Positions 55,345 through 64,000 of a stretch of 64,000 nt of DNA are shown here, piece after piece. The first letter of the stretch is position 1. Each line of letters begins with the position of its first letter. The position numbers and the translations under genes were made by a program. The notes below the pieces were generated by a model, which saw only the letters and a list, made by a program, of their open reading frames with translations, had not been told where the DNA came from and searched no databases. Source of the stretch: Bacillota bacterium (lineage in GTDB: Bacteria > Bacillota > Clostridia > Lachnospirales > Lachnospiraceae); the NCBI GenBank assembly GCA_023398615.1, contig JAEWSD010000210.1, positions 1-64,000 on the forward strand. Direction: 5' to 3'.

Positions 55345-56598
55345 ATGGCATATTTAGAAATTGCTGGAGGAAAGCAGCTGATTGGAGAAGTTAACATACA
55401 AGGTTCAAAAAATGCAGTACTACCAATTTTGGCAGCAACCGTATTAATAAATGGAATTGCAAAGATAAATAAATGCCCCAAAATATTGGATGTTTACCAC
55501 ATGATTAAAATTTTGGAGGCAATCGGTTGTGTTGTGGTATGGGAAGGTTCCTCCCTTATTGTTGATACCACAAAGCTTAATACATCGACGGTACCGGAAA
55601 AGCTGGTAAAGAAAATGAGGTCTTCCATTATTTTAATGGGTGCTTTGTTAGGCCGGACACATACCGTAACCATAACTTATCCCGGAGGCTGTACAATAGG
55701 TGCAAGACCGATTGACTATCATTTAAATGCTTTTCGAAAAATGAATATCTCATTGGATGAAAAGGATGGACAAATTTATTGTACAACTGCCGGCATTAAG
55801 GGAACCGATATCTTTTTGGAATTCCCGAGCGTTGGTGCTACGGAAAATACGATACTTGCGGCAGTTCTGGCATCCGGCAGAACAAGGATACTGAATGCGG
55901 CCAGAGAACCTGAAATCATTGAATTATGTAAATTCCTGAATACGGCAGGAGCCGAAATCGCAGGGGCCGGGACGGATAAGATCGAGATCGAAGGAGTCGA
56001 TTCCTTATTTAATGTGGAATATACGACAAATTCCGATAGGATAGTGGCGGGCACCTATTTGGCCGCGGTAGCAGGAACCGGAGGAGAAGCCGTATTAAAA
56101 GGAATCGGATGCGGGTATCTGCAAAGTGTAATCCAGATTTTACGGGAAATGGGCTGTCATATCATATGCGGGGAAGATTACATTATCATATCCTCCTCGG
56201 GAGAATTAAAAGCGGTGCCGTTTATCCGGACAATGCCATATCCGGGATTTCCGACGGATATGCAGTCGCAGATCATGTCCGTGCTGATGAAGGCTTCCGG
56301 AACCAGCAAAATTGCGGAGGAAATATTTGAGGGCAGATATCAGAATGTTCCGGAGCAGATGAAATTCGGAGCCGATATCCGGATCAACGGAAGAGAAGCA
56401 GTCGTTAACGGGGTATCAAAATTGCAGGGATGTGAAGTCTGTGCCAGTGAATTACGGGGTGGTGCCGCCCTTGTTATCTCCGGATTAATGGCCGAAGGGA
56501 AAACGATAATATATAACCCTAATTTTATTGAAAGAGGATACGAAGATATCTGCAGGGATTTACAAAGTCTGAATGCGGATATCCGGTATATCTCCTGA
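55345..56598 (+). CDS. murA: UDP-GlcNAc 1-carboxyvinyltransferase MurA
   Basis: The 417-residue enzyme catalyses the first committed step of peptidoglycan synthesis. QGSKNAVLPILAATVLI near the N-terminus and the active-site loop PGGCTIGARPID with the fosfomycin-reactive cysteine are intact. ATG at 55345 with TTGAGGTG upstream; an in-frame ATG 12 bases earlier is less likely. It occupies the place where murG is common in other dcw clusters. Confidence 0.94.
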   Translation: MAYLEIAGGKQLIGEVNIQGSKNAVLPILAATVLINGIAKINKCPKILDVYHMIKILEAIGCVVVWEGSSLIVDTTKLNTSTVPEKLVKKMRSSIILMGALLGRTHTVTITYPGGCTIGARPIDYHLNAFRKMNISLDEKDGQIYCTTAGIKGTDIFLEFPSVGATENTILAAVLASGRTRILNAAREPEIIELCKFLNTAGAEIAGAGTDKIEIEGVDSLFNVEYTTNSDRIVAGTYLAAVAGTGGEAVLKGIGCGYLQSVIQILREMGCHIICGEDYIIISSSGELKAVPFIRTMPYPGFPTDMQSQIMSVLMKASGTSKIAEEIFEGRYQNVPEQMKFGADIRINGREAVVNGVSKLQGCEVCASELRGGAALVISGLMAEGKTIIYNPNFIERGYEDICRDLQSLNADIRYIS

Positions 56599-56647
56599 CG
56601 GGACAAAAGCAGAAATAACGCCGGTTATGGAAAGGCATGGGAAGAGT

Positions 56648-57394
56648 ATGAGGGAAACGAGACAAAAAAATCATAACAGCGGAATCCTTTCAAGCTTCGT
56701 CAAACTGATTACCTTTTGCCTCGTTCTTGTTATTCTTATATTAGTCCTGTTTATAAGCTGCAGACTTGAGAATATAACGGTGGTGGGAAGCAGTCATTAT
56801 TCCGCGGAGGAGCTGGAAGACAAAGTTATCACAAAAAAGACGGATAGAAATGCGGTTTTGCTTTATCTGCGCTATAAATATGGTAACTTTGACAGCATTC
56901 CGTTCGTTGAGGATGTTGATATCGAGCTTGTAAACAGAAACTCTGTAAGAATTCATGTTTACGAAAAGACGATAACCGGATGCATCGAATGTATGGGCAA
57001 TTATATGTATTTTGATAAGGACGGTATTATCGTCGAAAGCTCCGATGAAAAATTGGACGGAGTTCCCTTTGTTACCGGGCTGGAATTTGACAAAATGGTT
57101 TTGTATGAGAAGCTTGTGGTTCAGAAGAAAACTTTATTTGACGTTATTCTTAACATTACTCAACTAATCAAAAAGTACGATTTGGAGATTGAAACGATAC
57201 AATTTAATCTGGATTTGGAGGTAATATTATATTGCGGTGATGTAAAAGTTTTATTAGGAAAAAGGACAACCTATGATGAACAGATTGCTGAACTTAAGAA
57301 CCTGCTTCCAAGTGCAAAAGGCAAGAAAATAGTGCTGGATATGACAGATTTTGCATATGGAAAGGACAGGATTATAGCGAAACCTCTGGATTAA
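56648..57394 (+). CDS. ftsQ: FtsQ/DivIB-type division protein
   Basis: The 248-residue bitopic protein has a short basic cytoplasmic part, one membrane helix (about 15-37, SSFVKLITFCLVLVILILVLF), a POTRA domain (about 41-110, starting NITVVGSSHYSAEELEDKV) and a beta-rich domain. It scaffolds the divisome with FtsL. GGGAAGAG upstream of the ATG at 56648 supports this start; ATGs at 56627 and 56573 are in frame. Named by fold and place rather than strong identity. Confidence 0.82.
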   Translation: MRETRQKNHNSGILSSFVKLITFCLVLVILILVLFISCRLENITVVGSSHYSAEELEDKVITKKTDRNAVLLYLRYKYGNFDSIPFVEDVDIELVNRNSVRIHVYEKTITGCIECMGNYMYFDKDGIIVESSDEKLDGVPFVTGLEFDKMVLYEKLVVQKKTLFDVILNITQLIKKYDLEIETIQFNLDLEVILYCGDVKVLLGKRTTYDEQIAELKNLLPSAKGKKIVLDMTDFAYGKDRIIAKPLD

Positions 57395-57553
57395 AAAAAT
57401 ATTAATTTAGGGTTGATTATTTTTACAATAAAAGATATTATATAAGATAGAATAAATGAATAGACTGGATTAATTGTATAATGATGTCGATAATTAGAAT
57501 AATAAGTATTTAAAATAAGTGAAAAAGTTTAGTATAGTGAAGGAGGAAGTACC

Positions 57554-58777
57554 TTGCTTGAAATAAGGACTAATGAAGCTGATTCAACTGCAAAAATACT
57601 TGTAATTGGAGTTGGCGGTGCAGGGAATAATGCTGTAAATAGAATGATAGAAGAAAATATTATTGGTGTGGATTTTATCTGCGTGAATACGGACAAGCAG
57701 CATTTAAAGACATGTAAAGCACCTCAATGCATACAGATAGGCGAGAAGCTGACCAAAGGGCTCGGAGCGGGTGCTCAGCCTGAGATCGGTGCACAGGCAG
57801 CGGAAGAAAGCAGGGAAGAGCTTACGGATGTTATCAAGGGTTCCGATATGGTGTTTGTAACCTGCGGCATGGGAGGCGGAACCGGTACGGGTGCGGCCCC
57901 TGTGGTTGCGCAGATTGCAAAGGACATGGGTATCCTGACGGTCGGAATCGTAACCAAACCTTTCAAATTCGAAGCAAAAGCACGTATGAACAATGCGGTA
58001 AGCGGAATAGAGAAGTTAAAGGAGCATGTAGATACCTTAATCGTTATTCCGAATGATAAACTGTTAGAGATCGTTGACAGAAGGACCACTATGCCGGATG
58101 CCTTAAGGAAAGCCGACGAGGTATTGCAGCAGGGCGTTCAGGGTATCACGGACCTGATCAATGTACCGGGCTTGATTAATCTGGATTTTGCCGATGTCCA
58201 GACCGTAATGAAGGATAAGGGTGTTGCCCATATCGGAATCGGTATCGGCAAAGGGGATGACAAGTGTATCAATGCCGTTAACCAGGCAATTACAAGCCCG
58301 CTGTTGGAGACAACCATCAAAGGTGCTTCCCATGTCATCATCAATATATCCGGTGATATCAGCCTGATCGAAGCAAATGAAGCGGCAACTATGGTTCAGG
58401 AGCTTTCCGGCGATTCCGCCAATATTATATTTGGTGCGATGTATGATGATGCGACTCCGGACGAAGCTACTATTACAGTCATTGCAACCGGACTGGATGA
58501 CAGGAATGCGGGAGCGAAAGAAAGCTCAAAGGCGCCGGGATTCTTAAAACCGGCCACGCAAAGACCGGATTACAGGTATCATAATCCTTTAAACAGTCCT
58601 TCCTACGAGAAAGCACAGGCACAGACCGCTGCGGCAAGCAGTACGGTCAATACGGCAAAACCTCCGACACATACCAATAACGGACCCGCTGCTTCCGGCA
58701 GTACGATAAGCGGGAATTCGGAACCGGCAGGAATTAAGATTCCTGAATTTCTACAGAAGAACCGTAACCATAAATAA
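57554..58777 (+). CDS. ftsZ: Cell division tubulin FtsZ
   Basis: The 407-residue GTPase forms the Z ring. The GTP site GGGTGTG lies in [16 protein letters not shown], with [15 protein letters not shown] at the start and a synergy loop [14 protein letters not shown] variable linker (about 320-385, Ala/Thr/Pro-rich) leads to a conserved C-terminal peptide ([12 protein letters not shown]) that binds partners. TTG start with AAGGAGGAAG. ftsA is not present upstream. Confidence 0.96.
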   Translation: MLEIRTNEADSTAKILVIGVGGAGNNAVNRMIEENIIGVDFICVNTDKQHLKTCKAPQCIQIGEKLTKGLGAGAQPEIGAQAAEESREELTDVIKGSDMVFVTCGMGGGTGTGAAPVVAQIAKDMGILTVGIVTKPFKFEAKARMNNAVSGIEKLKEHVDTLIVIPNDKLLEIVDRRTTMPDALRKADEVLQQGVQGITDLINVPGLINLDFADVQTVMKDKGVAHIGIGIGKGDDKCINAVNQAITSPLLETTIKGASHVIINISGDISLIEANEAATMVQELSGDSANIIFGAMYDDATPDEATITVIATGLDDRNAGAKESSKAPGFLKPATQRPDYRYHNPLNSPSYEKAQAQTAAASSTVNTAKPPTHTNNGPAASGSTISGNSEPAGIKIPEFLQKNRNHK

Positions 58778-58793
58778 TATTTCCATTTATAAT

Positions 58794-58836
58794 AAGCAGT
58801 CAGGGAATTATTTTTAATTCGCCTGGCTGCTTTTTT
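58794..58836 (+). terminator. Intrinsic terminator after ftsZ
   Basis: An 11-bp stem with one G-U pair (AAGCAGTCAGG at 58794, CCTGGCTGCTT at 58822) plus an inner GAATTA/TAATTC stem is followed by six T. It ends the dcw transcript before spoIIGA. Confidence 0.88.
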
Positions 58837-58929
58837 CACTAAACCTGACAAATTTTGTAAAAACAATACAGGTACCGGAAGTATGGAGGGGGTTTAACAT
58901 TTATTTTGTAGGTATGAGTAAATGAAAAA

Positions 58930-58982
58930 GACAAAATAATTACCAGAAAATGACAAACTATATGGAACAAAAAAGTTATAAT
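58930..58982 (+). promoter_or_regulatory. Candidate Spo0A-dependent promoter of spoIIGA-sigE
   Basis: TATAAT at 58977-58982 is preceded by ATGACA at 58950-58955, a 21-bp spacer. The Bacillus subtilis spoIIG promoter is known for a similarly overlong spacer bridged by Spo0A. GACAAA words, matching part of the reversed 0A box (TTTGTC), lie at 58847, 58930 and 58952. Confidence 0.5.
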
Positions 58983-59020
58983 AGGTAAAGTAAATACAAG
59001 TTATGGAAGCGGGGGTGGAC

Positions 59021-59956
59021 TTGTACCTTGAAGTTTATATCGATGTAATTTTCCTTATTAATTTTATAATGGATATCATATTACTTCTGATAGTAAAGAG
59101 AATATTGAAGTGTTCCGGTCGTTTCCTGCGAATACTTGGCGGAGCCGCAGCCGGAGCCGCAGGAGCCTGCATAATAGCTGTAGTCCCTTATCTTAACCGG
59201 TTGGTACAGTTCCTGTTTTCCTATTGTGCCGTATGCTTTGCAATGATTGTGATTGCATTTCGCCCCAAAGGTTTAAAGACGGGAATCAGGGCGGTCATTG
59301 TTCTTTACATATCCACCTTTTTTTTAGGCGGTATTATGAATTCACTTTATTACTATTCTAATCTTGGATTCTATTTCAGAGAACTCGTGAACGGAAATAT
59401 TTTTCGGGACCGGAATACAAAATATTATGTTTTTGCGGTGATAGCTGCTTTGGCATCTGTACCGATTTTCATACAAACCTTTTATATGTTCAGGAGAGGG
59501 GAAACAGAACTATTCCCATCAGAATTGTCATATAACGATAAAAGTGTGCGTTTAGTCGGACTGTTAGATACGGGCAACAGCTTACACGATCCGATATATG
59601 GTAAGCCGGTCCTTATTGCTGAATTTTCCGCCATAGAACCTCTGCTATCGGAATCTCAGGCAGGCAAACTCCGTGAAATGATAGATATGGCGGAGGGCAG
59701 TCCCGGCATGGAACGAAAGAATTTTGACAGCAGCGCTTTAGATGATGATAGTGAAGAACCATTAAAGATTATGATGGTGCCTTATCATTCCATTGGGAAA
59801 AAAAGCGGTTTGTTACCGGCAATCATTATGAACAGGGTCGTTGTATGGAGCGGGAAGGAGCCGGTTTGTAATGAAAGGGTTTTAACCGCTGTCAGTAGGA
59901 ACATATTATCAGGTAAAGGTGAATATCAGATTATTTTACATAGGGATATCATGTAA
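59021..59956 (+). CDS. spoIIGA: Sigma-E processing protease SpoIIGA
   Basis: The roughly 311-residue membrane protease matures pro-sigma-E in the mother cell. Five membrane helices fill about 1-160, followed by an aspartic-protease-like domain with the active-site LLDTGNSLHDPIYGKPV. I choose the TTG at 59021, which yields MYLEVYIDVIFLINF, the family N-terminus, with GGGGG 6 bases upstream; ATG at 59003 and GTG at 59015 are in frame. sigE follows 51 bases later. Confidence 0.88.
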   Translation: MYLEVYIDVIFLINFIMDIILLLIVKRILKCSGRFLRILGGAAAGAAGACIIAVVPYLNRLVQFLFSYCAVCFAMIVIAFRPKGLKTGIRAVIVLYISTFFLGGIMNSLYYYSNLGFYFRELVNGNIFRDRNTKYYVFAVIAALASVPIFIQTFYMFRRGETELFPSELSYNDKSVRLVGLLDTGNSLHDPIYGKPVLIAEFSAIEPLLSESQAGKLREMIDMAEGSPGMERKNFDSSALDDDSEEPLKIMMVPYHSIGKKSGLLPAIIMNRVVVWSGKEPVCNERVLTAVSRNILSGKGEYQIILHRDIM

Positions 59957-60007
59957 AAAAGAAATTTAGGTAATCAATTTCTTTTTAGAGGGAGGAATGA
60001 AAAGGAA

Positions 60008-60748
60008 ATGCTGTTAAAAATAACGATACCGAATAAGATTCAATTTCGGGTAATTCCCGATTTCAGAAGTATATTCTTTGACAAGCATGGGGATATACAT
60101 TATATAGGCGGAGCAGAGGTGCTTCCGGCACCGTTGGATGCGATCAGGGAAGCGGCGGAAATTGCGAAACTGGGGACGGAATACGATACGGAAGCAAAAA
60201 CGATACTTGTAGAACATAATTTAAGACTGGTTGTTTATATTGCCAAAAAGTTCGATAATACAGGGGTGGGCGTTGAAGATTTAATATCAATCGGTACCAT
60301 TGGCCTGATAAAAGCAATTAATACATATAATCCGGATAAGAAGATAAAGCTGGCAACCTATGCCTCAAGATGTATCGAGAATGAAATACTGATGTATCTG
60401 AGAAGAAATAACAAAACAAAGCTGGAAGTATCCATTGATGAACCGCTAAATGTTGACTGGGACGGCAATGAACTGCTTCTGTCCGATATCCTGGGTACGG
60501 AAGAGGACGTCATATACAGGAATATAGAGGAAGAGGTTGACAGAAAGCTTTTGGGAAAGGCTTTGTCAAAGCTCAGTGACCGGGAAAGGATTATCGTACA
60601 GCTGCGTTTCGGGTTAAATACAGAGGACGGAAACGAACGGACACAGAAAGAGGTTGCCGATCTATTAGGTATTTCCCAATCCTACATATCGAGACTCGAA
60701 AAGAAAATTATTAAACGTTTGAAAAAGGAGATGTTAAGACTGGAATAG
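60008..60748 (+). CDS. sigE: Sporulation sigma factor sigma-E (pro-form)
   Basis: The 246-residue sigma-70-family factor directs early mother-cell transcription. A pro-sequence of about 30 residues ends near [13 protein letters not shown], where SpoIIGA cuts. Region 2 contains [12 protein letters not shown] and [14 protein letters not shown], and region 4 contains [21 protein letters not shown]. It is co-located with its protease. Confidence 0.94.
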   Translation: MLLKITIPNKIQFRVIPDFRSIFFDKHGDIHYIGGAEVLPAPLDAIREAAEIAKLGTEYDTEAKTILVEHNLRLVVYIAKKFDNTGVGVEDLISIGTIGLIKAINTYNPDKKIKLATYASRCIENEILMYLRRNNKTKLEVSIDEPLNVDWDGNELLLSDILGTEEDVIYRNIEEEVDRKLLGKALSKLSDRERIIVQLRFGLNTEDGNERTQKEVADLLGISQSYISRLEKKIIKRLKKEMLRLE

Positions 60749-60806
60749 GAACAAAAAAGGAAATTATTACATCCTTACATATCGTATAAAGAGAACACAA
60801 ATTGTG

Positions 60807-60833
60807 AATCATTTATTTAAGTAATAAATGATT
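60807..60833 (+). promoter_or_regulatory. Perfect hairpin just upstream of the sigG ribosome-binding site
   Basis: Eleven-base arms (AATCATTTATT at 60807-60817 and exact complement at 60823-60833) enclose TAAGT. The stem ends two bases before GGGAGG and lacks a T-tract, so it could limit translation or ribosome access on readthrough transcripts from sigE. Confidence 0.55.
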
Positions 60834-60847
60834 TGGGAGGTTTCAAT

Positions 60848-61627
60848 ATGGCTCTTTATAAGGTAGAAATATGTGGTGTAAATACTTCGAAATTACCGTT
60901 ACTGAATAATACTGAAAAGGAAGAATTATTTCAAAGAATCTTGAAGGGGGATAAAGAAGCGAGGGATTTATATATAAAAGGTAATCTCCGTTTAGTGCTT
61001 AGCATAATCCAGCGGTTTTCCAACAGTAATGAAAATGTTGACGACTTATTCCAGATCGGTTGTATAGGACTTATGAAGGCGATTGACAATTTTGACATCA
61101 GCCAGAATGTCAAATTCTCAACCTATGCCGTACCGATGATTATAGGCGAAATCAGAAGATATCTTCGGGACAATAACAGTATACGGGTAAGCAGATCGCT
61201 GCGTGATACTGCTTATAAGGCAATTTATGCCAAGGAAGCCTTACTTAAGAAAAATGATAAGGAGCCGACCGTCTGTGAGATTGCGGATGAAATAGGCTTA
61301 AGCAAGGAAGACATCGTGTTTGCACTGGATGCGATACAAAGTCCCGTATCGCTTTACGAGCCTGTATACTCCGAAGGCGGCGATACGCTGTATATTATGG
61401 ATCAGGTCAGCGATAAAAAGAACAAGGAAGAAAACTGGGTGGAAGAGATATCCTTACGCGAAGCCTTATCCAAACTTTCCGAACGTGAAAAAAATATTAT
61501 CGAATTGCGTTTCTATGAAGGGAAAACACAGATGGAGGTAGCAAATGAGATATGTATTTCACAGGCGCAGGTCTCAAGGCTTGAAAAATCGGCACTGAAG
61601 TGTATGAAAAATTATTTGAGCCAGTAA
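60848..61627 (+). CDS. sigG: Sporulation sigma factor sigma-G
   Basis: The 259-residue sigma factor for late forespore genes begins MALYKVEICGVNTSKLPLL, the typical sigma-G start. Region 2 shows NLRLVLSIIQRFSNSNENVDDLFQIGCIGLMKAIDNFD (in parts) and region 4 QMEVANEICISQAQVSRLEK. GGGAGG precedes the ATG at 60848. It lies 99 bases after sigE, separated by a perfect hairpin. Confidence 0.94.
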   Translation: MALYKVEICGVNTSKLPLLNNTEKEELFQRILKGDKEARDLYIKGNLRLVLSIIQRFSNSNENVDDLFQIGCIGLMKAIDNFDISQNVKFSTYAVPMIIGEIRRYLRDNNSIRVSRSLRDTAYKAIYAKEALLKKNDKEPTVCEIADEIGLSKEDIVFALDAIQSPVSLYEPVYSEGGDTLYIMDQVSDKKNKEENWVEEISLREALSKLSEREKNIIELRFYEGKTQMEVANEICISQAQVSRLEKSALKCMKNYLSQ

Positions 61628-61706
61628 TACTCAAATTAATAAATATATAGCAGAATGGATATTTAAATAATAAATTAATTTTATTACAATACGGAATAAG
61701 AGGAAT

Positions 61707-61730
61707 AAGCCGGAGCAGATCCGGCTTTTA
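61707..61730. terminator. Terminator between sigG and ylmC (probably bidirectional)
   Basis: A perfect 8-bp stem (AAGCCGGA and TCCGGCTT) around GCAGA is followed by TTA on the plus strand and sits between convergent genes. Confidence 0.7.
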
Positions 61731-61768
61731 TCATGTAAAAATTCTCTGTCTGTAAATAATAATGGAGG

Positions 61769-62032
61769 TCAGCAGTAGGCCGACTTTATCAGAATTTTAT
61801 CCGCGTCCACATCCACCAGTATCACGTCTGCTCCAATCTGCTTGATGCAGCAGTAATTTATCACATATTCATGGTCCCTTCCGAGTATTCCCCATATCTT
61901 GCATGGCCCCGGTACGATGATTTTGACTATGACGCCGGTATGTATATCAAACTCCAGGTCGCAGACATAACCCAATCTTTCCCCGTCTCTGCAGTTAATG
62001 ACTTCTTTTTGCTTCAAATCACACATTCTCAT
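61769..62032 (-). CDS. YlmC/YmxH-family PRC-barrel sporulation protein
   Basis: The 87-residue protein (MRMCDLKQKEVINCRDGERLG as N-terminus, in parts) has the PRC-barrel fold of the YlmC/YmxH group, with EFDIHTGVIVKIIVPGP in the middle. The group is conserved next to sigG in sporulating Clostridia; its role is not established. GGGGTG lies 10 bases before the ATG at 62032; an ATG 18 bases earlier is rejected. It is the only minus-strand gene here. Confidence 0.82.
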   Translation of the reverse strand: MRMCDLKQKEVINCRDGERLGYVCDLEFDIHTGVIVKIIVPGPCKIWGILGRDHEYVINYCCIKQIGADVILVDVDADKILIKSAYC

Positions 62033-62201
62033 AAATCGGCACCCCGTCATACGGTTCAGGTAGACACCTTTATTAACTAATATATGACAAAGCCTGTATA
62101 TTTATGCGTTTTTGCAGGAAGCTATTGACCATTGTTAAAAACTTCAATATAATAAGGAATAGTCAGTGGGCGTTAATCAAATCAATAAGGAGGGGTATCA
62201 A

Positions 62202-62654
62202 ATGAAGTGTCCGTTCTGTGGTAAAGAGAATTCCAGGGTTATAGATTCCAGGCCGGTGGAAGAAAATAATTCGATCCGACGGAGGCGCCAGTGTGATGAA
62301 TGCGATAAAAGATTTACGACGTATGAGAAGGTGGAGGCAATACCTCTTGTCGTAATCAAGAAGGATAATAACAGAGAGCCTTACGACCGGTCGAAGATTG
62401 AAGCCGGTGTCTTCCGTTCCTGTCATAAGAGGCCTATTTCGGTCGATCAGATTAACGCTCTTGTGGATGAAGTTGAGAACGCAATATTTAATCTGGAAGA
62501 AAAGGAAGTTCCCAGCACAATAATCGGGGAAATCCTGATGGATAAGCTAAAGGAACTCGATCCGGTGGCTTATGTCAGGTTTGCTTCGGTTTACCGTGAA
62601 TTCAAGGATGTTAATACCTTTATGGATGAACTGAAAAAGATTTTGGATAATTAG
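62202..62654 (+). CDS. nrdR: Ribonucleotide reductase repressor NrdR
   Basis: The 150-residue repressor has a zinc ribbon (MKCPFCGKENSRVIDSR to RRRQCDECDKRFTTYE, about 1-36) and an ATP-cone domain (about 46-140). It represses nrd genes when dATP is bound. AGGAGGGG precedes the ATG at 62202, and an earlier in-frame ATG at 62166 is rejected because the zinc-ribbon Met is the family start. Confidence 0.95.
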   Translation: MKCPFCGKENSRVIDSRPVEENNSIRRRRQCDECDKRFTTYEKVEAIPLVVIKKDNNREPYDRSKIEAGVFRSCHKRPISVDQINALVDEVENAIFNLEEKEVPSTIIGEILMDKLKELDPVAYVRFASVYREFKDVNTFMDELKKILDN

Positions 62655-62768
62655 ATAATTGTGAAACTATTTTTGCGTCTGCTGAGGTTCCTGGAACAAT
62701 CAAAGACACAATTAAGAGTTTCGCAAATGTCTATTGTAATTAATATGGATAAGGAGTTTAGGAAAGAT

Positions 62769-63239
62769 ATGGCGATTGAAAAAGTAAGAGATTATTTTAG
62801 AAAATTCGGCATGGAGGGCAGAATCCGTGAATTTGAGACATCGTCGGCAACTGTGGAATTGGCGGCACAGGCCCTGGGCTGCGAGCCCGAGCGTATCGCA
62901 AAAACGTTATCCTTTACGGTTGACGGGAAAAGTATTCTGATCGTTGCTGCCGGCGATGCAAAAATAAATAACGCGAAGTTTAAGGAGCAGTTTCATACGA
63001 AAGCGAAAATGCTTTCACCGGATGAGGTAGAAGCCTTAATAGGTCATGCAATAGGCGGGGTATGCCCGTTTGGCATAAAGGAAAATGTCGGGGTATATCT
63101 TGACATTTCATTAAAAAGGTTTGTTACGGTCTATCCGGCCTGCGGCAGCAGCAACAGTGCAATCGAGCTGACGATAGAGGAGCTCGAAACGTATTCGAAA
63201 TATGCGGCCTGGATCGATGTCTGCAAAAGTAAAGAGTAA
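62769..63239 (+). CDS. YbaK/EbsC-type aminoacyl-tRNA deacylase
   Basis: The 156-residue protein belongs to the YbaK/ProX superfamily that hydrolyses mischarged aminoacyl-tRNAs. Seen are RIAKTLSFTVDGKSILIVAAGDAKIN (in parts) and the GHAIGGVCPFGIKENVGVYLD loop with the family GGVCPFG. ATG at 62769 with AGGAAAG upstream is favoured; the frame is open back to 62661. Exact tRNA specificity is unknown. Confidence 0.82.
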   Translation: MAIEKVRDYFRKFGMEGRIREFETSSATVELAAQALGCEPERIAKTLSFTVDGKSILIVAAGDAKINNAKFKEQFHTKAKMLSPDEVEALIGHAIGGVCPFGIKENVGVYLDISLKRFVTVYPACGSSNSAIELTIEELETYSKYAAWIDVCKSKE

Positions 63240-63312
63240 GGAGTTACAAAGCCCTGGTTATAATTTGTATTGCGTTCATATAATAGTAGTAAACAAGGAC
63301 CGGGGGCAAGGA

Positions 63313-64000
63313 ATGATAATACATGTAGTGAGTCAGGGAGATACCGTCAGCTCGATTGCCGAACGATACGATGTCTCGGTATCGAAGCTGATTATTGACA
63401 ACGGGCTGGAAGAACCGTATGAATTAGTAACAGGACAATCCATTGTAATAGTATATCCCGAACTAACCTACACGGTGAAGGAAGGGGATTCCTTATCGGG
63501 CATAGCCGATACTTATCATGTTACAATGATGCAGCTTTTTATGAATAATCCGTTTTTATACGGACGGAATTTCGTCTATCCCGGTGAAACGATTGTTCTC
63601 AAATACAACCGGGCGGGCAGAATTTCGACGAACGGATTTGCTTTTACATTTATTAATAATGCCACCTTAAGAAAGACACTGCCATATCTGACATACCTTT
63701 CAATATTTAATTACCGGGCTACCAAGGAAGGAAATCTTATTGAATACTATGACGACAGGGAGGTCCTTCGGACCGCTAAGGAATATGGTACGGTTCCGCT
63801 GCTTCTGATAACGGCGTTGTCGATTCGGGGCCTGAATGATGCGGAAACGGCTTATGCAATATTACTGGATGAAGAGTGTCAAAACAGATATATAGAAAAT
63901 ATTATTCAAATCGTCAGGACGAAAGGATATCGAGGGGTTAATTTTGCCTTCCAATTAATCCGTGAAACAAACCAACAGCTCTACCAGAATTTTTTTAACA
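63313..64000 (+). CDS. LysM-GH18 spore cortex-lytic type glucosaminidase (5' part, cut by window end)
   Basis: The open frame gives 229 residues to the edge. Two LysM modules come first (about 1-48, HVVSQGDTVSSIAERYDVSVSKLI, and 50-98, YTVKEGDSLSGIADTYHVTMMQLF). The start of a GH18-type domain follows (TLPYLTYLSIFNYRATKEGNLI). This is the layout of YaaH/SleL spore cortex enzymes and LysM-chitinase-like proteins. The catalytic DxxDxE motif would lie beyond the window. AAGGA precedes the ATG. Confidence 0.8.
   Translation, partial: MIIHVVSQGDTVSSIAERYDVSVSKLIIDNGLEEPYELVTGQSIVIVYPELTYTVKEGDSLSGIADTYHVTMMQLFMNNPFLYGRNFVYPGETIVLKYNRAGRISTNGFAFTFINNATLRKTLPYLTYLSIFNYRATKEGNLIEYYDDREVLRTAKEYGTVPLLLITALSIRGLNDAETAYAILLDEECQNRYIENIIQIVRTKGYRGVNFAFQLIRETNQQLYQNFFN

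Overview
The window comes from the chromosome of a spore-forming, anaerobic Gram-positive bacterium of the class Clostridia, most likely a Lachnospiraceae. The reasons are the gene order mraZ-rsmH-ftsL-pbp-spoVD-mraY-murD-ftsW-murA-ftsQ-ftsZ-spoIIGA-sigE-sigG-ylmC-nrdR, the yicC-remA-rpoZ and rsmB-rlmN-stp-prkC-rsgA-rpe-thiN runs, a c-di-GMP-I riboswitch, frequent GTG/TTG starts with strong Shine-Dalgarno sites, and moderate GC content. I see no rRNA, tRNA, insertion sequence or CRISPR array.

Region 1 (1-1.1 kb) holds the 3' end of metA and an AT-rich Phd/RelE-type toxin-antitoxin pair. Region 2 (1.37-11.2 kb) is the most distinctive part: an iron-only (Fe-Fe) nitrogenase island. A one-component regulator with an excisionase-type HTH and a molybdate-type periplasmic-binding-like domain lies just upstream of anfH-nifI1-nifI2-anfD-anfG-anfK. 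These are followed by a NifB-like gene, a flavin-type (PNPOx-like) protein, a tyrosine/glycine repeat protein with a Cys-rich tail, and anfO. The NifB-like protein has lost all three radical-SAM cysteines but keeps the other conserved cysteines and a NifX-like C-terminus. The 5' leader of anfH contains a sigma-A-type promoter, palindromes and a convincing intrinsic terminator, which suggests attenuation. No Mo-nitrogenase, nifEN, anfA or sigma-54 promoter is visible in the window.

Region 3 (11.2-15.2 kb) holds a secreted Ig-like (BIG2) protein, a c-di-GMP-I riboswitch with terminator that precedes a membrane PAS-GGDEF diguanylate cyclase, and a SpoVB/MurJ-like flippase on the opposite strand. 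Region 4 (15.3-18.8 kb) is an Fe-S/thio-modification operon: Rrf2 regulator, cysteine desulfurase, IscU-type scaffold and mnmA, with three 12-bp repeats at exact 15-bp spacing in the leader. It could supply sulfur and Fe-S clusters to the nitrogenase (inference).

Region 5 (18.8-27.9 kb) holds a PHP phosphatase, rqcH, an SGNH hydrolase, yicC-remA-rpoZ (without gmk between remA and rpoZ), two tandem signal peptidases, a SatD-like/DUF3307 pair and a NUDIX hydrolase. Region 6 (28-45.4 kb) holds murE-murF, priA, def-fmt, a zinc metallopeptidase, rsmB, rlmN, the stp-prkC phosphatase/kinase pair, rsgA, rpe, thiN, ychF and lgt.

Region 7 (45.5-64 kb) is the division and cell-wall cluster, starting with a textbook array of MraZ boxes and running into the early-sporulation genes spoIIGA-sigE-sigG. 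It is followed by a YlmC/YmxH protein, nrdR, a YbaK-type deacylase and the 5' part of a LysM/GH18-type spore cortex-lytic protein cut by the window end.
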